Assembly: GCA_009925805.1 (NCBI GenBank)
Contig: RFQF01000041.1
Location: 1-13,492 of the forward strand
Direction of reading: 5' to 3'
Length of the DNA stretch: 13,492 nt
DNA from: Flavobacteriia bacterium
Lineage (GTDB): Bacteria > Bacteroidota > Bacteroidia > Flavobacteriales_D > Crocinitomicaceae
Position numbers and translations under genes: made by a program. The notes under the pieces are model-generated. The model was not told the DNA's origin. It was given only the letters and a program-made list of their open reading frames with translations, and did not search any database. Shown here piece after piece: positions 1 to 8,102 of the stretch; within the stretch, counting starts at the first letter, position 1, and the number at the start of each line of letters is the position of its first letter.

Positions 1-1299
1 ATACATGTTACCCCGGAAAGGCATAAAACCATCAGCTAAGTCGCTCGTGCTCGGACGGTAGGTGTCTAAAACCCATTCGGAAACATTGCCCGCCATATTG
101 TATAAACCGAAGTCGTTTGGCCAATAGGCATCTACGTGCGTGGTAGCATCCGCACCATCGTTCAATGCACCAGCCACTCCCATATGGTCACCCGTTCCTC
201 GAACAAAGTTTGCTTGCATTGTTCCTTGGAATTGTTCTTCATCATAACGCACATAATGCCCGTCCCATGGATAAATTCTTCGTTCATCCACGTTTTCCGA
301 GTTGGCATCTAAGTTCCCAAGCAAGCCTGTCGCTGCATATTCCCATTCCGCTTCAGTAGGCAATCGATAATTGGGTAAAAGTATACCATCCTCCATACGT
401 ACATTTCTTTTACCTTGGTAATAGTTATCGCCATCGTTTACTGCATATACAGGGTCAAAGTCGTTAAGTTGATATGGATCTCTTGGATAAGTTTCTCCTG
501 GTTTTGTTTTAGTTGCATTACCATCGGTTAAGGTGTAACCTGTCCCTTTATATTTGTAGTTCAATTCATCTTTATCGGCCTGAATTTTACCTGATTCAAT
601 GTTGTATTGACCAGCTAAATAACTTTCAGTATTGAACATGTTTTCCGGAGCATTATAGGTTTTTTTCGCTTTTTTAGCTTGATCGGGTGGCCCCATTGCA
701 CCTAAGTCGCCACCGTCGTCAATTTTGTCTGCAAAATGCCATTTAATAATGCCTTGTTCCACCAAAATATATTCATTAACACGATCTGTTCTCCACTTGC
801 AGAAATCATTCGCTTGAACCCAAGAAACACCTACCACCGGATAATCACGGTATGCAGGATAACGGAAGTAGTATTCTACAAATTTTTCACGGTAAGAAAG
901 TGGATCTCTCCAACAATTCGTATCAGGTAACGATTTCTTGTAGATATGTGGATACGTTTTGTTGTAAACGCGTTTCATCCAGTATACATATTCCAACCAG
1001 TGAAAGTTTGTTACTTCCGTACGGTCCATATAGAAAGAAGACACAGTGAAACGATTCGGACGGTTATCATTGTCTTCCATCACGTCTTCTTCCGTTCTAC
1101 CCATGGTAAAAGTTCCACCTTCTATCATGACTAAACCGGGTCCTGTACGTTGTTCTTCAAAGTTGGCTTTTTCGAAGCCTCCATTTTTGACATTATTGTA
1201 GTCCCAACCCGTTGAGGTTGAAGTCTCCTTTTGACAACTTGAGGAAATTGCAACACCGGCAAGTATAAAAGCTAAATTAACAATGATTGAACGCTTCAT
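1..1299 (-). CDS. gldJ: GldJ-family gliding/T9SS lipoprotein, 3' end missing
   Basis: The frame is open from an ATG at 1299 to the left edge, giving 433 residues. Flavobacterial GldJ is roughly 560 residues as I recall it, so the C-terminus is lost. An N-terminal lipoprotein signal ends in ISSSC (Cys22). The rest is a formylglycine-generating-enzyme-like (SUMF1) fold: GGTFTMG near residues 61-67, RLPTEAEWEYAA near 312-323 and GNVSEWV near 404-410. A long insertion at about 180-290 separates the halves, as in GldJ and GldK. The segment after the lipid Cys (GWDY, then TGPGLVMIEGG) resembles GldJ more than GldK. GldJ is a lipoprotein needed for gliding and for stability of the T9SS periplasmic ring proteins; it is not expected to be an active sulfatase-modifying enzyme. 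It lies 50 bp downstream of the porP-like gene on the same strand and may be co-transcribed with it. In flavobacteria gldJ commonly sits beside porU and porV, which fits this neighbourhood. Confidence 0.88.
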   Translation of the reverse strand, partial: MKRSIIVNLAFILAGVAISSSCQKETSTSTGWDYNNVKNGGFEKANFEEQRTGPGLVMIEGGTFTMGRTEEDVMEDNDNRPNRFTVSSFYMDRTEVTNFHWLEYVYWMKRVYNKTYPHIYKKSLPDTNCWRDPLSYREKFVEYYFRYPAYRDYPVVGVSWVQANDFCKWRTDRVNEYILVEQGIIKWHFADKIDDGGDLGAMGPPDQAKKAKKTYNAPENMFNTESYLAGQYNIESGKIQADKDELNYKYKGTGYTLTDGNATKTKPGETYPRDPYQLNDFDPVYAVNDGDNYYQGKRNVRMEDGILLPNYRLPTEAEWEYAATGLLGNLDANSENVDERRIYPWDGHYVRYDEEQFQGTMQANFVRGTGDHMGVAGALNDGADATTHVDAYWPNDFGLYNMAGNVSEWVLDTYRPSTSDLADGFMPFRGNMY

Positions 1300-1349
1300 A
1301 AGTTTTTTTTTAAGCTCAATTAAAATTCTTTTTTTTTTATTAGTTACAA
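1300..1349 (-). other. A-rich leader of gldJ
   Basis: Read on the minus strand, this 50-bp gap holds two runs of nine or more A, one only a few bases before the gldJ ATG. There is no Shine-Dalgarno-like GGAGG. A-rich leaders fit Bacteroidota translation initiation. I see no stem before the homopolymer runs, so this is not a convincing terminator for the upstream gene. Confidence 0.4.
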
Positions 1350-2342
1350 TCAAAACGAAGGGCATGAAATCTTTCTAAAATTTTTCGGTTTTCTGCGGCA
1401 TTTAATATCTGTTTGAAAAGACAGTTCGTGTGATCCACCGGTCAATCCGTTACCTAGTCTAGAAACGGTAAGATCATAACTGTAGCCTAACCTAAACTTA
1501 TCCGCCTTGACACCAACAATAAATACCATTGCATCTTTATTACGATACCAAACACCTATATTCAATCGCTCGTAGTTGAGGTATCCACCAATGTTCAATT
1601 CCTGGAATCCATTTTGATTTTGATAAATGATAGCAGGTTTGATCGTTGTTCCGTCCGTATATCTCCCTCTTCGACCTATAGGAATTGTTCCTCCCATGTG
1701 AACGGTAATTCTCATGGGCAGTTTACTTGTACCTAAAATCATTGATTCATCCGGTTGATTTAAGTGATGTACTGCCAACCCACCGTAAAAATATTTGCTA
1801 AAAAGAACCGCTCCTGCACTCGCATCAAAAAAACCACGTTTTCCCCCGCGAGGCACATCTCCTGTTTGGTAAATAAACCCCCTTCTTGCATCGATCATGT
1901 CCCCAAACGTTAACTTTGACCAATCTAAATACTTTTGATAATAAGCTGCTCGAACTCCCATATTTAGGGATAACTTGCGGTTTATTTTCAAGTTATAGGA
2001 ATAGATTCCTCCAATCATCGTGGTAGAAATGGTTCCTTCTGCTTGTTGATCATAGGTAGCTAAAAACCCAAGCCCGCCTTTGATGTCTTTTACGTAGGAA
2101 TCATAGGCCGCAGAATAAGTAACATAATTTCCCGTTAATTGTGGCCACTCGTTTCGATAGTTGAAAGAGAAACGTGAACAACCTGTAGCTCCTGTCAGTG
2201 CAGGATTTAAATACAACGGATTTGAATAGAATTGGGTAAATGTTGGGTCTTGGCAGAATGATGCATTGAACAACAACATAACAAACACCGCAGTGCTGAA
2301 ATGACGAAGTAAATCAATACATTGCTGTTGCAATATTTTCAC
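1350..2342 (-). CDS. PorP/SprF-family T9SS outer-membrane protein
   Basis: The product has 330 residues, a normal size for the family. The mature N-terminus has the family hallmark QDPTFTQFYSNPLYLNPALTG (residues 31-51), followed by a RNEW motif and a repeated beta-strand pattern with aromatic-rich turns. A signal peptide occupies about residues 1-30, with likely cleavage just before Gln31. The Cys before it lacks a good lipobox, so a lipoprotein is less likely. The start is a GTG at 2342; the only later Met that could serve (residue 22) would cut the signal peptide short. PorP/SprF proteins are outer-membrane beta-barrel-like parts of the type IX secretion system. Genomes often hold several paralogues, some paired with particular secreted adhesins. 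Here the gene sits between gldJ and porU, which favours a core role, but the paralogue cannot be decided from sequence alone. Confidence 0.88.
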   Translation of the reverse strand: MKILQQQCIDLLRHFSTAVFVMLLFNASFCQDPTFTQFYSNPLYLNPALTGATGCSRFSFNYRNEWPQLTGNYVTYSAAYDSYVKDIKGGLGFLATYDQQAEGTISTTMIGGIYSYNLKINRKLSLNMGVRAAYYQKYLDWSKLTFGDMIDARRGFIYQTGDVPRGGKRGFFDASAGAVLFSKYFYGGLAVHHLNQPDESMILGTSKLPMRITVHMGGTIPIGRRGRYTDGTTIKPAIIYQNQNGFQELNIGGYLNYERLNIGVWYRNKDAMVFIVGVKADKFRLGYSYDLTVSRLGNGLTGGSHELSFQTDIKCRRKPKNFRKISCPSF

Positions 2343-2387
2343 GATGCGCCTCTACGGAATTAAGTTAACTTGGTTACAAATATCGAA

Positions 2388-2404
2388 ATTTATTTGAAAT
2401 AAAT
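2388..2404. repeat. 17-bp AT-rich perfect palindrome between divergent T9SS genes
   Basis: ATTTATTT and its reverse complement AAATAAAT flank a single central G. It lies in the 106-bp region between the starts of the porP-like gene (minus) and porU (plus), where an operator for either or both would be placed. The composition is almost entirely A and T, so chance occurrence is quite possible. Confidence 0.35.
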
Positions 2405-2434
2405 AAAATGAACCAACGTTTTTGTCGTTTCGCT

Positions 2435-2442
2435 TACTTTTG
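2435..2442 (+). promoter_or_regulatory. TAnnTTTG -7 box before porU
   Basis: TACTTTTG is a full match to the Bacteroidota -7 consensus TAnnTTTG. The porU ATG follows after only six bases. No TTTG -33 element stands at the usual distance of about 17-23 bases upstream. If real, transcription would start close to the ATG and give a leaderless or almost leaderless message. Confidence 0.4.
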
Positions 2443-2448
2443 CCTTGT

Positions 2449-5400
2449 ATGAAGTTTTCCTCTTTCGCGCCTTTAACGGCTCTTTGTTTGGTTTGTTTAG
2501 GGACTGTTTTCACTGTAAACGCTCAACAGTTTGACTATCAAATCCCTTGGACAACCAATACTCCAATCCTACGAGATGGAATTTCCTATGATGTTCCGAC
2601 TATCGATAACGAAATGTTCTCCAACGGTATTCCAAAATTCGCTCGTACCGAACCCCTCAAGTCCGTGAATTTCTCAGCAACAACGGAACTTTTAACCTAC
2701 GAACCTGTAGATTTGAAAACTAAACAAACCCTGGAATCACTCGGTTATCAACCGTCCAATCAGGTTTCAATTCGTGCCGTTGTCACACGAGCAGGAGCGC
2801 AACCCATGTTAAGCGTGTTTTGTGATCCGTATTTTCTCAAAGATAATGTATTGCAAAAGATTCTCTCCTTTCGAATCCAACTTCACCCCATACCTCCGAA
2901 ACCCAATCCAAAAGATTTCGCCGCGAATTCCGTCTTAGCCCAGGGTTCATGGTATAAATTTTCCATCCCTACCGATGGTATTTATCGAATCGACAAAGCT
3001 TTTTTAGTGGCGCTTGGGTTAAACACGCAAGGATTGGAACCGAACCACCTGCACATCTACGGTAACGGGGAAGGATCCTTACCTGAATTGAATTCAACGC
3101 CCTACACCGACGACTTAGCTCAACATGCTATTCAGGTTGTGGGCGGTGGTGACGGGAATTTTGATAACGGGGATTACTTACTGTTCTACGGGTTTGGTCC
3201 TCACCAGTGGTATCCCAATGGTAACACGGAGTTTGAGCAGCGCAGAAATCCGTATTCCGATAAATCCTACTATTTTTTACTTGTTTCTGCAAGTGTGCCC
3301 CAAAAAACGATTCAACAAGTGGATTGGTCGAGTGGGGTAGAACAAGCGCAATTTGTTGATTATGATTATCGTGAAGTATATGAAAACGACCTAGTTTCGT
3401 TGGTAGGAGGTGGAAAGCGTTGGTACGGAGAGCTGTTTGATATAGAGCTATCCCGAACCTTTAATTTTGCCATACCATCGATCGACATAAATACCCCCTT
3501 GCGGTTTCGAATTTCCATGGCCTCAAATGCTCTTTCCAGCGCAGGTACAGCACAAAAATTTAGCGTAGGATCTTCCACACTGTATCAAACGACCCTGCCG
3601 GTGGCTCCTTACGACTTTAATCGTTCTACGGTCAATTTTAGTATGCCAAACCCTGTTGACAACCTCGCTTTGAATATTACGGTGACCCGCAATAGCCCTT
3701 CAACCTTAACCTACTTGGACAGAATTTTACTCAATGGCCGTCGTGCTTTGACCTTTTCAGAAAACCAGTTTGGATTTCGTAACCTGACTCAAATTGATAG
3801 CAACGCCATTGTTAAATATGAAATTTCCGGTTTCCCCAGCGGAGGATTTGTCTGGGATGTTTCTAACCGATTCAACATTAAAAAAATTCAAGGCATCACT
3901 ACTGGAGGATCGTTCAATTTTTGGTGCAGCAAAGTGTATCGGGAGTTTGTTGCTTCCAACGGAACTACTTTTTTGACGCCGACACCCGTTGGATATGTTC
4001 AAAATCAGAATTTGCATGCCCTTCCTCAGGTGGATTATTTAATTGTTACCCACCCTGATTTCCTAGCCCAAGCCGAACGTCTTGCCGACTTGCACCGAGC
4101 ACAGGGACTGGAAGTAGCCGTAGTAAATGTCAATCAGGTGTTTAACGAATTCAGTTCTGGAGCATTAGACCCAACCGCTATTCGAAAAATGGCCAAAATG
4201 TTTCATGATCGATCCTTGCAAAATGGCAGTAAAATGATTCGCTATTTATGCTTGTTTGGCGACGGCACCTACGACCCAAAGGATCGCGTTAGCAACAATA
4301 ATAACTTCATCCTTACCTACCAAGTTGATAACAGTGAAAACCACATTTCAGCCATGGTGAGTGATGATTATTTTGGAATGTTGGACGATAACGAAGCGTT
4401 TTATGACGGTGATTTGTTGGATCTTGGAATAGGTAGAATTTTAGCGAGTACTGGCACCCAAGCAAAGGAACAAGTGGATAAAATCGAACACTACCTCCTC
4501 AACGGTTCCACCTTATTTTCGGGTGTCTCAAACAACTGTTGCCTTGATAACAATTCCAGCGTAACCTTTGGTGATTGGCGAACAAAAGTGGTACAAATTG
4601 CGGATGATGAGGAAAACGGATATTTTATAAAAAACGATACCGAACCTCAATATCAGCTCATAAAAACCAACCACCGGGAAATGAACGTGGACAAATTATA
4701 TTTGGATGCATTCCCACAACAAGTTTCTGCCGGAGGACAACGTTATCCCGAAGTACTTAACGCTATTAACGATAGAATAACTCGAGGAACTTTAGTAATG
4801 AATTATGTCGGACACGGGGGCGAGGTAGGCCTCGCCGAAGAGCGCGTTGTCACCATCCCTCAAATTCAATCCTGGAGCAACATCAACGCCCTGACACTTT
4901 TCGTTTCTGCGACCTGCGAATTCACCAAATACGATGATCCTTCAAGAGTTTCCGCAGGGGAGTGGGTTTCATTGAACCCCAAAGGAGGCGCCATTGCCTT
5001 AATGACCACTACGCGATCCGTGTTTTTTGGAGTGAATAGCAGCGTTGGGTTGGCTTTTTACAATCATGTTTTTACTCGAGAGGCCAACGGCTTACCGCGT
5101 CGTTTTGGGGATATTGCGATGCAAACAAAAAACGCAGCCATTTCTTCCGACAACAAACGGAGTTTTACGCTCATTGGAGATCCTGCGCTACGGTTGGCTT
5201 TACCCCACTGGAAGGTAGTAACAGATAGCATTAACGGAAATCAGATGATTCATCTCGACACCCTTCAAGCGTTGAGTAAAATTACGGTAAAAGGCCATGT
5301 GGAAGACCTTACAGGAGCGATCGCAAATCAATTCAGTGGCACCCTGATTCCAACTATTTTGGATAAAGTAAAACAAGAACAAACTTTAGGGCAGGATCCG

Positions 5401-6285
5401 GATTCACCGATCATTGCATTTGAAGAACAAAGAAATATTCTTTACCGCGGAAAGGCTACAGTAGCCAACGGATATTTCGAATTTTCCTTCATCGTGCCGA
5501 AGGATATTGCCCTCAATTATGGAAGAGGAAAAATGAGTTATTATGCTTTTTCCAACGCGGTAGATGCCGTGGGAATTGACACCACGTTCTACGTGGGTGG
5601 AATCAACCCCAAAGCCTTGAACGATTCCATAGGTCCTGAAATAAGTGCCTTTTTGAACGATGATCAATTCATCGACGGGGGTTTGTCCAATTCGACTCCG
5701 GTGCTTTATTGTAAATTCTACGACGAAAGCGGAGTGAACACAGTTGGTAATGGAATTGGCCACGATATTACAGCAATCTTGGATGATAAAACCTCTGAAA
5801 CTCTTGTTTTAAATGATTACTATGTTTCCGAAATGGATACTTATCAAAAAGGGCATTTAAAGTATTTGTTCAGTGAATTGCCTGTCGGCACCCACCAGCT
5901 GGTTATCAAAGCATGGGATGTTAATAATAATTCCTCCGAAGCACGTATCCATTTTACGGTCAAAGATCGCGAGGAACCCAAAATCCAACGTCTGTACAAT
6001 TATCCGAACCCGTTTTCGAAATCCACACAGTTTATGATGGAACATAATCAGTCGTGCAGTTCGCTGGAGGTAATGATTCAAATTTACACCGTTGGCGGAA
6101 GGCTGGTAAAAACGATTCAAGACAAAGCGATAACTAACGGTTTTACCGTTCGGGGAATTTATTGGGACGGTAAAGATGATTTTGGTGATGTCCTTGCGAA
6201 CGGTGTGTATGTCTACCGATTGATTTACCAAAATGAAGAAGGTAAAAAAGCAGAAGAAATTCAAAAACTGGTAATCTTAAATTAA
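2449..6285 (+). CDS. porU: T9SS sortase PorU, C25 (gingipain-like) peptidase
   Basis: The product has 1278 residues, in the normal range for PorU. The start is the ATG at 2449, not the in-frame TTG at 2422, because a signal peptide (MKFSSF to VNAQ, about residues 1-26) begins there. The catalytic dyad of the C25 cysteine peptidase family is visible as His789 (YVGHGGE) and Cys823 (VSATCEF). Their spacing of 34 is close to that of the His and Cys of Porphyromonas PorU. The N-terminal third contains family segments such as GSWYKFSIPTDGIYRIDK and the HIYGNGEG motif. The C-terminus (YNYPNPFSKST and following, to LVIL) is an FlgD-like/T9SS-type Ig domain. PorU sits at the cell surface, removes the C-terminal sorting signal from secreted proteins and links many of them to lipopolysaccharide. 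porV follows after 52 bases, which fits joint action. Confidence 0.93.
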   Translation: MKFSSFAPLTALCLVCLGTVFTVNAQQFDYQIPWTTNTPILRDGISYDVPTIDNEMFSNGIPKFARTEPLKSVNFSATTELLTYEPVDLKTKQTLESLGYQPSNQVSIRAVVTRAGAQPMLSVFCDPYFLKDNVLQKILSFRIQLHPIPPKPNPKDFAANSVLAQGSWYKFSIPTDGIYRIDKAFLVALGLNTQGLEPNHLHIYGNGEGSLPELNSTPYTDDLAQHAIQVVGGGDGNFDNGDYLLFYGFGPHQWYPNGNTEFEQRRNPYSDKSYYFLLVSASVPQKTIQQVDWSSGVEQAQFVDYDYREVYENDLVSLVGGGKRWYGELFDIELSRTFNFAIPSIDINTPLRFRISMASNALSSAGTAQKFSVGSSTLYQTTLPVAPYDFNRSTVNFSMPNPVDNLALNITVTRNSPSTLTYLDRILLNGRRALTFSENQFGFRNLTQIDSNAIVKYEISGFPSGGFVWDVSNRFNIKKIQGITTGGSFNFWCSKVYREFVASNGTTFLTPTPVGYVQNQNLHALPQVDYLIVTHPDFLAQAERLADLHRAQGLEVAVVNVNQVFNEFSSGALDPTAIRKMAKMFHDRSLQNGSKMIRYLCLFGDGTYDPKDRVSNNNNFILTYQVDNSENHISAMVSDDYFGMLDDNEAFYDGDLLDLGIGRILASTGTQAKEQVDKIEHYLLNGSTLFSGVSNNCCLDNNSSVTFGDWRTKVVQIADDEENGYFIKNDTEPQYQLIKTNHREMNVDKLYLDAFPQQVSAGGQRYPEVLNAINDRITRGTLVMNYVGHGGEVGLAEERVVTIPQIQSWSNINALTLFVSATCEFTKYDDPSRVSAGEWVSLNPKGGAIALMTTTRSVFFGVNSSVGLAFYNHVFTREANGLPRRFGDIAMQTKNAAISSDNKRSFTLIGDPALRLALPHWKVVTDSINGNQMIHLDTLQALSKITVKGHVEDLTGAIANQFSGTLIPTILDKVKQEQTLGQDPDSPIIAFEEQRNILYRGKATVANGYFEFSFIVPKDIALNYGRGKMSYYAFSNAVDAVGIDTTFYVGGINPKALNDSIGPEISAFLNDDQFIDGGLSNSTPVLYCKFYDESGVNTVGNGIGHDITAILDDKTSETLVLNDYYVSEMDTYQKGHLKYLFSELPVGTHQLVIKAWDVNNNSSEARIHFTVKDREEPKIQRLYNYPNPFSKSTQFMMEHNQSCSSLEVMIQIYTVGGRLVKTIQDKAITNGFTVRGIYWDGKDDFGDVLANGVYVYRLIYQNEEGKKAEEIQKLVILN

Positions 6286-6319
6286 TTTGCAATAAAGCAT
6301 CTTGATTTGCGTATATTAG
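6286..6319 (+). promoter_or_regulatory. Possible Bacteroidota promoter for porV
   Basis: TTTG (6286-6289) lies 22 bases before TATATTAG (6312-6319), which matches the -7 consensus TAnnTTTG except at one base. It starts immediately after the porU stop codon, and its predicted start point is about 10-15 bases before the porV ATG at 6338. It could add transcription to read-through from porU. The motif is short, so this is tentative. Confidence 0.35.
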
Positions 6320-6337
6320 CGCCTTGTATCAAAGACT

Positions 6338-7588
6338 ATGAGATTTTTACTATTTGGATTTTTACTTTCGTCATTCTCTTTTGGGTTATGGGCTCAAGGT
6401 GCCAATCAAAATTCACTTCAATTAAATACCATTACAACAGCCTTGCCCTTTATGGCCATTACCCCCGATTCAAGAGCAGGCGGAATGGGTGAGGCAGGAA
6501 CAGCACTCAGCCCAAGCGCAACTTCCGTGTACTGGAATACTTCCGGGTTGAGTTTCGCAAAATCGAACAGTGAATTAAGTTTGTCCTACACACCTTGGCT
6601 TCGTCAGTTAACCAACGATATGCATCTTTCGTACCTGTCCGGATATTTCAGAATAAATAAAAAACACGCCATTGCAGGAGCGCTTCGCTATTTTAGTTTG
6701 GGTGAAATAACCTTTACCGACGCTTCCGGAAATGTCTTGCGTAACGACAAACCGAGTGAATTTGAAATTACCGGCGGATATGCTTTTAAATTATCCGATA
6801 AATTCAGTGTAGGGATTAACGGAAAATTTGCTTACTCCAACCTAACCGGAGGACTGACGGTTGCAGGAGTTATGACAAAACCGGGAATGGTCGGAGCAGC
6901 AGATTTGTCCTTCACGTATTTCAACGATCGGGTCAAAATTGGAAAAACCGCTGGGACGTACACCTTTGCAACTACCATTAACAACATCGGAAATAAAGTA
7001 GCATATTCGGTTCTTGCAAAGCGTGACTTTATTCCTATGAATCTTAAAATTGGCAATGCTTTCCAGGCGAAATACGACAACTACAATACCGTAACATATT
7101 CCATTGATATTCAACGATTATTAGTTCCAACCCCAGCCATTTACGAAAATGTTAATGGTCAAGTGGTTATGCTATCCGGAAAAAGTAACGATGTTGGCGT
7201 AATTAATGGAATGTTGCAATCCTTCTACGATGCACCTGGAGTTTTAGCAAAAGATGCGAATGGTGATTACATTCAAAACGCTGATGGCAGTTATCAAGTG
7301 GTTAAAGGATCAAGATTCAAGGAGGAGTTAACGGAAATTAATATCGCCGGGGGGATTGAATGGTGGTACAATGAAACATTTGCAATTCGTTCAGGCGTTT
7401 TTTATGAAAATAAGAACAAAGGAAACCGTCAATACTTAAACCTTGGTGCAAGTTTGAAATATAATATGTTTGGAATCGATTTTTCTTATTTGGCTTCCTT
7501 GAACGGTCGACAGAACCCATTAGCAAATACACTTCGATTTACCTTACGCCTATACTTAGGGGATCGACCCGTAAAAACTGCAGAATAA
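6338..7588 (+). CDS. porV: T9SS outer-membrane protein PorV (LptO)
   Basis: The product has 416 residues, near the family's usual length. A signal peptide ends at about residues 19-20 (GLWA before QGAN). The family signature follows: PFMAITPDSRAGGMGEAGTA with SATSVYWNTSGL, typical of the FadL-like PorV barrel. The remainder alternates beta strands and polar turns, with a longer asparagine/aspartate-rich loop at about residues 265-330 and a final barrel-like strand (TLRFTLRLYLG). PorV is an outer-membrane shuttle: it receives substrates as they leave the SprA translocon and presents them to PorU. Its place directly after porU agrees with this. ispF begins five bases after its stop, so the two are probably on one transcript. 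Confidence 0.92.
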   Translation: MRFLLFGFLLSSFSFGLWAQGANQNSLQLNTITTALPFMAITPDSRAGGMGEAGTALSPSATSVYWNTSGLSFAKSNSELSLSYTPWLRQLTNDMHLSYLSGYFRINKKHAIAGALRYFSLGEITFTDASGNVLRNDKPSEFEITGGYAFKLSDKFSVGINGKFAYSNLTGGLTVAGVMTKPGMVGAADLSFTYFNDRVKIGKTAGTYTFATTINNIGNKVAYSVLAKRDFIPMNLKIGNAFQAKYDNYNTVTYSIDIQRLLVPTPAIYENVNGQVVMLSGKSNDVGVINGMLQSFYDAPGVLAKDANGDYIQNADGSYQVVKGSRFKEELTEINIAGGIEWWYNETFAIRSGVFYENKNKGNRQYLNLGASLKYNMFGIDFSYLASLNGRQNPLANTLRFTLRLYLGDRPVKTAE

Positions 7589-7593
7589 ATTCT

Positions 7594-8076
7594 ATGTCCT
7601 TTCGTATTGGTTTTGGTGTTGATGTGCACCGATTAGTGGATAACCGCCCTTTAGTCATCGGAGGTATCAATGTCCCTTCATCCTTAGGAGCTCTGGGTCA
7701 TTCAGATGCCGATGTATTGCTCCATGCGATTTGTGATGCTTTATTGGGGGCATTAAACCTTCGGGATATTGGATTTCATTTTTCGGATAAAGACCCCGCT
7801 TACAAGGGTATCGATTCAAAAATCCTTCTTAAAAAAACGTTTGCCCTCATCGAAGAGCGTGGATTTTCCGTGGTGAATCTCGATTCCACGGTCATTTTAG
7901 AACGTCCCAAGTTAAATCCTTTTATTCCGGAAATGCAACAGGTCATTGCAGCAATTTTGAACGTAGCATTAGATTGTATTTCCATAAAAGCAACAACGCA
8001 CGAATCGGTGGATTCCTTCGGTGAAAATTTGGCACTGAAAGCCTATGCTACGGTTTTGTTGCAAAAGCAAGATTGA
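7594..8076 (+). CDS. ispF: 2-C-methyl-D-erythritol 2,4-cyclodiphosphate synthase
   Basis: The product has 160 residues, a full-length IspF. It converts CDP-methylerythritol 2-phosphate to the cyclodiphosphate and CMP in the cytoplasmic MEP route to isoprenoids. The N-terminal motif GFGVDVHRL supplies metal ligands Asp10 and His12; GHSDADVLLHA supplies His44; DIGFHFSD (58-65) and the KATT motif (132-135), followed by Glu137, are present. The segment after it, SVDSFGENLALKAYA, differs from the usual LGF-x-GRxEG motif that helps bind the nucleotide, although the length is unchanged. The ATG at 7594 lies five bases after porV, with no Shine-Dalgarno sequence. Other genes of the pathway are not nearby, so the link with T9SS genes is probably only positional. 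Confidence 0.93.
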   Translation: MSFRIGFGVDVHRLVDNRPLVIGGINVPSSLGALGHSDADVLLHAICDALLGALNLRDIGFHFSDKDPAYKGIDSKILLKKTFALIEERGFSVVNLDSTVILERPKLNPFIPEMQQVIAAILNVALDCISIKATTHESVDSFGENLALKAYATVLLQKQD

Positions 8077-8088
8077 TGCTTTTTTAGT

Positions 8089-8096
8089 TACCTTTG
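8089..8096 (+). promoter_or_regulatory. TAnnTTTG -7 box before pyrR
   Basis: TACCTTTG matches the Bacteroidota -7 consensus in full and stands six bases before the pyrR ATG, the same spacing as at porU. No TTTG lies at the normal -33 distance; the nearest is about 30 bases upstream, inside ispF. A leaderless start is possible, but the gene could equally be read from the porV/ispF transcript. Confidence 0.35.
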
Positions 8097-8102
8097 CTGT
8101 GC

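Noticed and set aside
165..1134. Several short plus-strand open frames of about 60 codons
   Set aside because: They overlap the minus-strand gldJ reading frame, which is supported by a lipoprotein signal and SUMF1 motifs.
1300..1349. Long T runs as a possible terminator
   Set aside because: No GC-rich stem precedes either run; on the sense strand of the flanking genes they are A runs, which fit an A-rich ribosome-binding leader.
1350..2342. PorP-like protein as a lipoprotein because of Cys30
   Set aside because: The residue before the Cys is Phe, which breaks the lipobox; the mature PorP/SprF start at the Gln after it fits ordinary signal peptidase cleavage.
2422..2448. Upstream TTG at 2422 as the start of porU
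   Set aside because: It would add nine residues before a good signal peptide and would place the promoter-like box inside the coding region; the ATG at 2449 is better.
5404..6264. Two open frames of 119 and 135 codons on the minus strand
   Set aside because: Both lie inside porU, whose protein is conserved throughout this stretch; neither shows a domain or an initiation context of its own.
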